A DNA stretch of 10,182 nt from Lentisphaerota bacterium (GTDB taxonomy: Bacteria > Verrucomicrobiota > Kiritimatiellia > RFP12 > UBA1067), in NCBI GenBank assembly GCA_015061765.1, contig SUVZ01000110.1, positions 1 to 10,182 of the forward strand, in the 5' to 3' direction. The notes beneath the pieces were generated by a model, which ran no database searches, was not told the DNA's origin, and saw only the letters and a list, made by a program, of their open reading frames with translations. Position numbers and translations under genes: made by a program. Numbering within the stretch: position 1 is the stretch's first letter; each line of letters starts with the position of its first letter. Shown piece after piece: positions 5,577-10,182 of the stretch.

Positions 5577-7694
5577 TTGAACTTCACTAAGCGTTTCGTA
5601 TCGGTCGCGGCGGCAATTTGCGCACTTGCCGCCGCCGGAGAGGATTTACGCGTTGCCGCATATCCGCAGTCGTTCGATGCAGGCGGATGGGGACTCGACG
5701 TCCAGTTCATGGATACCGTCGGATCTCCGTATCTCATCGCTCATGGATGCGGACTTCGGGTGGTTGATGCCATTGCGCGGATCGAGGTGCCGAAATCCGG
5801 CAAGTGGAACGTATGGGTGCGGTCGCGCAAGTGGGTTGAAGGCGCGGGACGGTTCAAGGTTTCTGTTGGCGGCAGGGAAATCGAACGCTTATTCGGAGCG
5901 TCGCAACCGGAATGGGAATGGGAGAGTGGAGGAAGTGTCGAACTTCCGGCAGGCGAATGTGAGGTTAGGCTTATCGACCTTGATGGATTTGACGGTCGAA
6001 TGGCCGGTATGGTGCTTACTTTGGACGATGAGCGCCCCAAGGGTCCGCTTTCGCTCGACGGCGCCAAGGTGGACGAAACCGTAGAAGCCGATTTCGTTGT
6101 GGTTGGAGGAGGACTGCCCGGCACCTGCGCTGCAGTTGCTGCTGCAAGACGCGGACTCAGAGTGGCGCTCGTGAACGATAGACCGGTGCTGGGCGGCAAT
6201 GCTTCGTCGGAAATCCGTGTCTGGTCAGGCGGAGAGGCCCGTTATCCTCTTGTTAAGGAATTGCGTGGATGGTTTATGAACCGTGACGGCAACCTGGCGC
6301 TTTCAGATTCAAGCCGTCTGCGTGTCGCATCTGACGAAAAGACTCTCTCTGTGCACTTGAGTACGCGTGCTTTTGCCGCCGAAACGAAAGATGGACGGAT
6401 TGTATCCGTGAAGGCGCTGGACTGGAAACGCAACAAGGTGGTGGAGTTCCGCGCACCGCTTTTCTGCGACGCCACGGGAGACGGCTGGGTCGGATACTGG
6501 TCCGGAGCGGATTGGCGCATGGGGCGGGAGGCGAAAAGCGAATACGGCGAAAGCTGCGCGCCCGAGAAGGCGGACGGCGATACGCTCGGAGCCACCCTCA
6601 TGTGGACGAGCGCCGAGGCCAATACCGACATTCCGTTCTCCGCGCCGTGGGCGGAGAAATGGGCGTGCGGTGAAGTTGCGGTCAACGGGGAGTGGAATTG
6701 GGAATATGGCATTCATCAAGACATGATCAAGGATGGCGAATGGATCCGTGACAGGTTGCTGCTGGCAATTTACGGCGCCTTCTCGCTTGCAAAGAAGAAT
6801 CCGGTGAATTCGAGAAGGGTGTTGGATTTCGTGCCGTTCCTTCTCGGGCGGCGCGAATCGCGCAGGCTGATGGGCGATTGGGTGTTTTCCGAAAACGATG
6901 TCTCGCAGAAGCCGCAGTTCGAGGATGCGATCGCATCCGGTTCGTGGAGCGTTGATCTCCATTACGATGACGCCAAAAAAGGCGTAGACTTCCTGACTAC
7001 GGCACGTCATCCGCATTACGGACGGTATTACATCCCCTACCGGTCGATATATTCTCGCAATATCGCAAACCTGTTCATGGCCGGGCGCTGCTTCAGCTGT
7101 ACGCATGTCGGATTGGGAAGTCCGCGCGTCATCAACACCCTGGCGCAGCTTGGCGTTGCCGCAGGCGAGGCGGCGGCGCTGTGCCGGGAGCTCAAGTGCG
7201 ATCCGCGAGGCATTTATGAAGGCGGGCATTGCCGCAGACTGCAGCGTCTGCTCGGCGGCGATTTCCCGGGCAATCCCGATCCGGCGAAAGCCGATTGGCG
7301 GATCGTCGACGAGACAGGTAAAGGCGTGGTCCTCAAAGGCAAGTGGCGCTACCGCTACTGCCAAAACGGTGAACAGGTGGGCGAAGGTTGCCACCTCGCC
7401 CTGGAAGGTGCGAAGATGGCTGTCTATCCGCTTCCTGTTGATAGGGCAGGCAGGTATCGCATTTACGGAAAGGTTCCGTACTTCTGGAAGGTGATCCGTC
7501 CTTCATCTACGGCAATTACGGTCGAGACGGTAAACGGGGAGGCTGATCTAAAATGGGATCAGACTCAACGGATGGGGGAATGGACGGATTTGGGTGCCTT
7601 TGATTTGGTGCCGGGAGCGAAACTTGCGTTGAATCCGGCGGAATCCAAAGGAATGGTAATCGCTGACGGATTTGCAGTAGTGCCGGAAAAGTAG
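5577..7694 (+). CDS. Exported FAD-dependent oxidoreductase with golvesin-like flanking domains
   Basis: The protein has 705 residues. The start is TTG 5577: an in-frame TGA at 5559-5561 excludes anything upstream, and no ATG, GTG or other TTG lies between it and the signal sequence. The start is 1 base after the previous stop, suggesting translational coupling. The signal MNFTKRFVSVAAAICALAAA includes TKRFVS, which loosely resembles a Tat motif. Residues about 25-155 form a beta-rich domain (GGWGLDVQFMDTVGSPYL, WNVWVRSRKW). The FAD-binding Rossmann motif is at 174-182 (VVVGGGLPG), followed by VLGGNASSEIRVW, DATGDGWVGYWSGADWRMGR and a late FAD-site motif GLGSPRVINTLAQLGVAAGE. These fit the FAD_oxidored family (PF12831). 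From about residue 570 a golvesin C-terminal-like beta-sandwich follows (WRIVDETGKG, AGRYRIYGKVP, LGAFDL). Relatives are sometimes annotated as xanthan lyase, which I do not support. The substrate is unknown, and the context suggests a sugar. Confidence 0.8.
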   Translation: MNFTKRFVSVAAAICALAAAGEDLRVAAYPQSFDAGGWGLDVQFMDTVGSPYLIAHGCGLRVVDAIARIEVPKSGKWNVWVRSRKWVEGAGRFKVSVGGREIERLFGASQPEWEWESGGSVELPAGECEVRLIDLDGFDGRMAGMVLTLDDERPKGPLSLDGAKVDETVEADFVVVGGGLPGTCAAVAAARRGLRVALVNDRPVLGGNASSEIRVWSGGEARYPLVKELRGWFMNRDGNLALSDSSRLRVASDEKTLSVHLSTRAFAAETKDGRIVSVKALDWKRNKVVEFRAPLFCDATGDGWVGYWSGADWRMGREAKSEYGESCAPEKADGDTLGATLMWTSAEANTDIPFSAPWAEKWACGEVAVNGEWNWEYGIHQDMIKDGEWIRDRLLLAIYGAFSLAKKNPVNSRRVLDFVPFLLGRRESRRLMGDWVFSENDVSQKPQFEDAIASGSWSVDLHYDDAKKGVDFLTTARHPHYGRYYIPYRSIYSRNIANLFMAGRCFSCTHVGLGSPRVINTLAQLGVAAGEAAALCRELKCDPRGIYEGGHCRRLQRLLGGDFPGNPDPAKADWRIVDETGKGVVLKGKWRYRYCQNGEQVGEGCHLALEGAKMAVYPLPVDRAGRYRIYGKVPYFWKVIRPSSTAITVETVNGEADLKWDQTQRMGEWTDLGAFDLVPGAKLALNPAESKGMVIADGFAVVPEK

Positions 7695-7735
7695 GATTTC
7701 ACCATTTCAAGATAAATGTTTAAGGATGGTAGTGG

Positions 7736-9730
7736 ATGAACATGAAGATTTTTGCAGTTTCAGCCATAGTGTCTGCGGTGTTTGTTGCCGGATGCAACAC
7801 CGCCTGCAATACGGAATCCGCTGCGGCGCTTGATGAACTGATGCCGGTTCCGGTGAAGGTCGAGGCGGCCGGAGGAACGGTCTGTTCCTCGGTGACCGGT
7901 AATGTGTCGGTGACGGTGGCGCCGGTTCCGGGCGCGAGGAAAGAGACTGCGGACGAGGCGTACGTTCTCGAGGTCGGGCGGGATGGCGTTAGGATTACCG
8001 CACCCACAAAACGCGGAGAGCTTTGGGCGCGCGTGACGCTGGATCAGCTTGTCCGCCTTTCCGGAGGGAATGTCCCATGCTGCCGGATCACGGACTGGCC
8101 GCGCTTCAAGTGGCGTGGGTTCATGCACGATTCCGGACGCAACTTTCTCGAGGTGGAGCATGTCAAGGGGTTGATAGACGCGATGAGCCGCTGCAAGATG
8201 AACCTTTTCCATTGGCATTTCACGGAATACTACGGATGGCGGCTCGAATCGAAGGTATATCCGGAGCTTCAGAGGGATTCGTCGTTCTACATCCGCTACA
8301 TCGGAAAATACTATACGCATCAGGAGTTCAGGGACGTCGTTGCCTATGCCGCGGCAAAAGGCGTTACCGTAATGCCTGAGTTTGACATCCCTGGACACGC
8401 CCTCGCGTTCCGCCGCGCATTCGGATTCAAGACGATGCGCGACGAGGGGGTGCGCGAAAAGCTGTGCGATCTGGTGGATGAACTCTGCTCGCTCGCATCG
8501 AAGGAACTGATGCCGTTCATCCATCTTGGGTCGGACGAGGCAAGGCTTCCGGAAGAGAAAGTGCCGCCGCAGTGGATGGCGCCAATCGTCGACCGCGTCC
8601 ATGCGAACGGGCGCATCGTCGTCGGCTGGACGCCGGGTGAACTTGCGGGGCTTACGGATCGCGGTCCTGTGGTCGGCATGCGCTGGGGTACGCCAAAGGA
8701 TCCCGGCTCTGTCGGCAAGATACCGTTCTTTGACGCGACCGGCATGTATGTCGATGCGCTTGATCCGTTTGAGATTCCGTCCGTGGCCACCTATCGCCGC
8801 GTCTGTCCGTGGGATGACTCCGACGGCGAGCGTCTTGGCGCGATAACCTGCGCCTGGCACGATGATTTTGCCGGAACCGGTGTGCGTACCATCGGCAATC
8901 AGACGGTGATTCCGGCGCTTGTCCTTTTCGGTGATGCATACTGGCGCGGGCGTGATGACGAGCCCGCCGGGAACAACGGCCGCATCCTGCCTCGGGGCGG
9001 GGATCCTCGCCTGGCGAAAGCCGCAGACATCGAACGCCGCACAGCTGCGCAGCGCGACAAGGTGTGGTACGACTGCCCTTACCCGTTTCAGTTCCTGCGC
9101 CAGACCGATATGCGCTGGCGCGTGTCGCTGTCTGACGGCACGCTGCTGGCCACAAACGTAGCGCAGGCAACCATGTTCCTGTGGCAGCGTGCCACGCAGG
9201 GAGTGGAAGGCGGCAAGGGAGGAAGCGTGGCCGGGAACCTCACGACCAACAGGACCGGCACTGCGATCCTTGAAACATGGATAAAGTCTCCGGCGGACAT
9301 TGACTGCGGGGCGTGGATCGGTTTCACGGACTATACTCGCGACCATGGCCGCGCGTATTCCGCACCTACGCCTGCGCTTGGACAGTGGAGCCGGTTCGAT
9401 GCCACGGTTGAGATAAACGGGAAGAAGGTTGCGCCACCGAAATGGAAGAAGCCCAGACAGGAGGCGGGACCGGACGTGGAACATCTTCTTTACGTGCATC
9501 GGCTGGACGAGATCGCGTTTGAGGATGAGGAGTACTACATGCGAGAACCGACTCCGATTCGCCTCGAAAAGGGGTGGAACCACGTGAAACTCACCGTCCC
9601 GATGAAAAAGCCGGCCAGAAACCATGCACCTTGGGTAGGCACGTTCATCCCGCTTCTTGGTACCACTGAACGTCCGTGCGAGGTGCCGGGGCTGGAATAT
9701 TCGTCTTCACCGAAAGGTAAACCGCGGTAA
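7736..9730 (+). CDS. GH20 beta-N-acetylhexosaminidase, lipoprotein
   Basis: The protein has 664 residues from ATG 7736, with AAGGA at 7722-7726 (9-base spacing). The lipobox VAGC puts the lipidated Cys at residue 20, followed by Asn, so it is probably surface- or outer-membrane-attached. Residues about 35-115 are the GH20 N-terminal domain. The catalytic barrel runs from about 117 to 440: Arg135 in DSGRNF, HWHFTEYYGWR with Glu164 where Asp or Glu is usual, PEFDIPGH with His221, and the catalytic pair Asp267-Glu268 in HLGSDEA. GH20 enzymes remove terminal beta-GlcNAc or GalNAc by substrate-assisted catalysis, the Asp positioning the acetamido group and the Glu acting as acid/base. Residues about 490-650 form a beta-sandwich (WIGFTDYTRDHGR, APPKWKKP, KGWNHVKLTVP) also seen in Bacteroides GH20 proteins. 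It is the last gene of the operon, 41 bases after the flavoprotein gene. Confidence 0.9.
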   Translation: MNMKIFAVSAIVSAVFVAGCNTACNTESAAALDELMPVPVKVEAAGGTVCSSVTGNVSVTVAPVPGARKETADEAYVLEVGRDGVRITAPTKRGELWARVTLDQLVRLSGGNVPCCRITDWPRFKWRGFMHDSGRNFLEVEHVKGLIDAMSRCKMNLFHWHFTEYYGWRLESKVYPELQRDSSFYIRYIGKYYTHQEFRDVVAYAAAKGVTVMPEFDIPGHALAFRRAFGFKTMRDEGVREKLCDLVDELCSLASKELMPFIHLGSDEARLPEEKVPPQWMAPIVDRVHANGRIVVGWTPGELAGLTDRGPVVGMRWGTPKDPGSVGKIPFFDATGMYVDALDPFEIPSVATYRRVCPWDDSDGERLGAITCAWHDDFAGTGVRTIGNQTVIPALVLFGDAYWRGRDDEPAGNNGRILPRGGDPRLAKAADIERRTAAQRDKVWYDCPYPFQFLRQTDMRWRVSLSDGTLLATNVAQATMFLWQRATQGVEGGKGGSVAGNLTTNRTGTAILETWIKSPADIDCGAWIGFTDYTRDHGRAYSAPTPALGQWSRFDATVEINGKKVAPPKWKKPRQEAGPDVEHLLYVHRLDEIAFEDEEYYMREPTPIRLEKGWNHVKLTVPMKKPARNHAPWVGTFIPLLGTTERPCEVPGLEYSSSPKGKPR

Positions 9731-9855
9731 ACTGCGACGGTGAATCACCGTACAGAACCACGGGACTTTTGGTACCAATCTGCGGCGTGGAAAAGGTACC
9801 CGACGGGGTGGGGTTCTTTAATACCGGCTGGTCATCAAGGTCTTCTGATGGAGCG
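9731..9855. other. Gap between convergent genes, weak hairpins only
   Basis: This 125-base gap separates the 3' ends of the GH20 gene and the minus-strand esterase gene. It holds a 6-bp hairpin ACGGTG (9737-9742) / CACCGT (9746-9751) without a T run. It also holds a CCACG (9758-9762) / CGTGG (9786-9790) pairing and a 4-bp ACCC (9798-9801) / GGGT (9806-9809) stem followed by GGGGTTCTTTA. The last could be a poor plus-strand terminator. Nothing here is a convincing intrinsic terminator for either gene. Confidence 0.3.
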
Positions 9856-10182
9856 TCAATCGTCCACGCCCTGTCTGCGTAAGGTGTCGCGTCCCTCGTA
9901 TTCCGGTGGAACATAACTGTGTTCGCCGCCCTGCACCCATGCCATCGTCTTCGGACACTTGAGATTGTTCCAGAGGATTGCAAGTCCGGAGGGTTCGCAT
10001 GTGTAGTCGCCGAGACCGGCGCGCGTGATGTCGACACGGCAGGTGGATGGGATGCGCTTTGCGAAATTGACGGAATCGAAGTATCCGAGCGCTTCCACAT
10101 ATTTGATTCTCGGCCATTTTCCCTGAAGGCGTCCGACGAGTTCCTTGCCGTGATCGCAGAATCCGGTAACACTGCTGAAGGC
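9856..10182 (-). CDS. Acetylxylan esterase-like (AXE1 / cephalosporin-C deacetylase family) hydrolase, C-terminal part
   Basis: The frame is open from the right edge to TGA (bases 9858-9856), giving 108 residues; the N-terminus and catalytic Ser lie outside. It reads TGFCDHGKEL, WP, then ALGYFDSVNFAKRI, LGDYTCEPSG, LKCPKTMAWV and QGGEHSYVPPEYEG. In the AXE1 alpha/beta-hydrolase family, YFD-x-VNFA-x-RI precedes a beta strand ending in the catalytic Asp (here the Asp of LGDYTCEPSG), and the catalytic His lies in a GxxH-x-YVPPE-like segment (His of GGEHSYVPPE). Both are present. These enzymes remove O-acetyl groups from xylan, xylo-oligosaccharides or other acetylated sugars. The gene is convergent with the operon, so it is separately transcribed but could act on the same glycan. 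Export cannot be judged from this fragment. Confidence 0.8.
   Translation of the reverse strand, partial: AFSSVTGFCDHGKELVGRLQGKWPRIKYVEALGYFDSVNFAKRIPSTCRVDITRAGLGDYTCEPSGLAILWNNLKCPKTMAWVQGGEHSYVPPEYEGRDTLRRQGVDD

Noticed and set aside
6309..7394. 361-residue minus-strand frame opposite the FAD oxidoreductase
   Set aside because: It is antisense to a gene with clear FAD-binding motifs and has no domain signature of its own.
7760..9625. 621-residue open frame on the minus strand opposite the GH20 gene
   Set aside because: It is antisense to a confidently identified GH20 enzyme and has no recognisable motif, so it is a codon-bias shadow.
9737..9751. ACGGTG/CACCGT hairpin as the operon terminator
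   Set aside because: The stem is followed by ACAGAACC on the plus strand and has no T run on either side, so it does not fit an intrinsic terminator.
9659..9800. Three GGTACC hexamers (9659, 9771, 9795) as a repeat or binding-site cluster
   Set aside because: The six-base palindrome is short, the spacing is irregular, one copy is inside the GH20 coding sequence, and the flanks are not conserved.
9645..10172. 175-residue minus-strand frame spanning the esterase and the intergenic gap
   Set aside because: Over most of its length it is the shifted frame of the AXE1-like gene. The homologous motifs, including the catalytic Asp and His, are in the other frame. I also considered it as a frameshifted C-terminal extension and saw no AXE1-like sequence in it.

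Overview
The window looks like a piece of a bacterial genome, probably a gut or biomass-degrading member of the PVC group. Kiritimatiellota is my first guess, Lentisphaerota or Verrucomicrobiota the alternatives. This is an inference from protein style: a large secreted protein combining LamG-like segments with an autotransporter-type beta-strand motif, a DUF4838 glycosidase-like protein, an exported FAD oxidoreductase with golvesin-like flanking domains, and a lipoprotein GH20 hexosaminidase. There is no rRNA or other direct taxonomic marker, and I saw no tRNA, CRISPR array or insertion sequence.

Layout. Bases 1-188 hold the 3' end of a prephenate dehydrogenase (tyrA) gene. The first 24 bases are a perfect inverted copy of bases 139-162 and run to the window edge, so this end may be an assembly or chimera artefact. 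Bases 189-590 are a gene-poor leader with A/T tracts, several small inverted repeats, a candidate promoter at 501-527 and a possible short leader reading frame (553-594) that overlaps the next start codon.

Four large plus-strand genes follow and look like one operon: a secreted repeat protein (591-3086), a secreted DUF4838 protein (3125-5575), an exported FAD-dependent oxidoreductase with a TTG start (5577-7694) and a GH20 beta-N-acetylhexosaminidase lipoprotein (7736-9730). Gaps are 38, 1 and 41 bases, with no convincing terminator between genes. A convergent minus-strand gene, cut by the right edge (9856-10182), encodes the C-terminal part of an acetylxylan-esterase-like (AXE1) hydrolase. 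Bases 9731-9855 lie between the two convergent 3' ends.

Reading them together: all four operon proteins carry export signals, so they probably act outside the cytoplasm on one glycan. GH20 enzymes release terminal GlcNAc or GalNAc. Some DUF4838 proteins are GH163 endo-beta-N-acetylglucosaminidases. The large repeat protein could bind the substrate or the cell surface. The flavoprotein is the least expected member and suggests that sugar oxidation accompanies hydrolysis. The neighbouring esterase could remove acetyl groups. The shared substrate (N-glycan, mucin or another aminosugar polymer) is a hypothesis and is not shown by the sequence.
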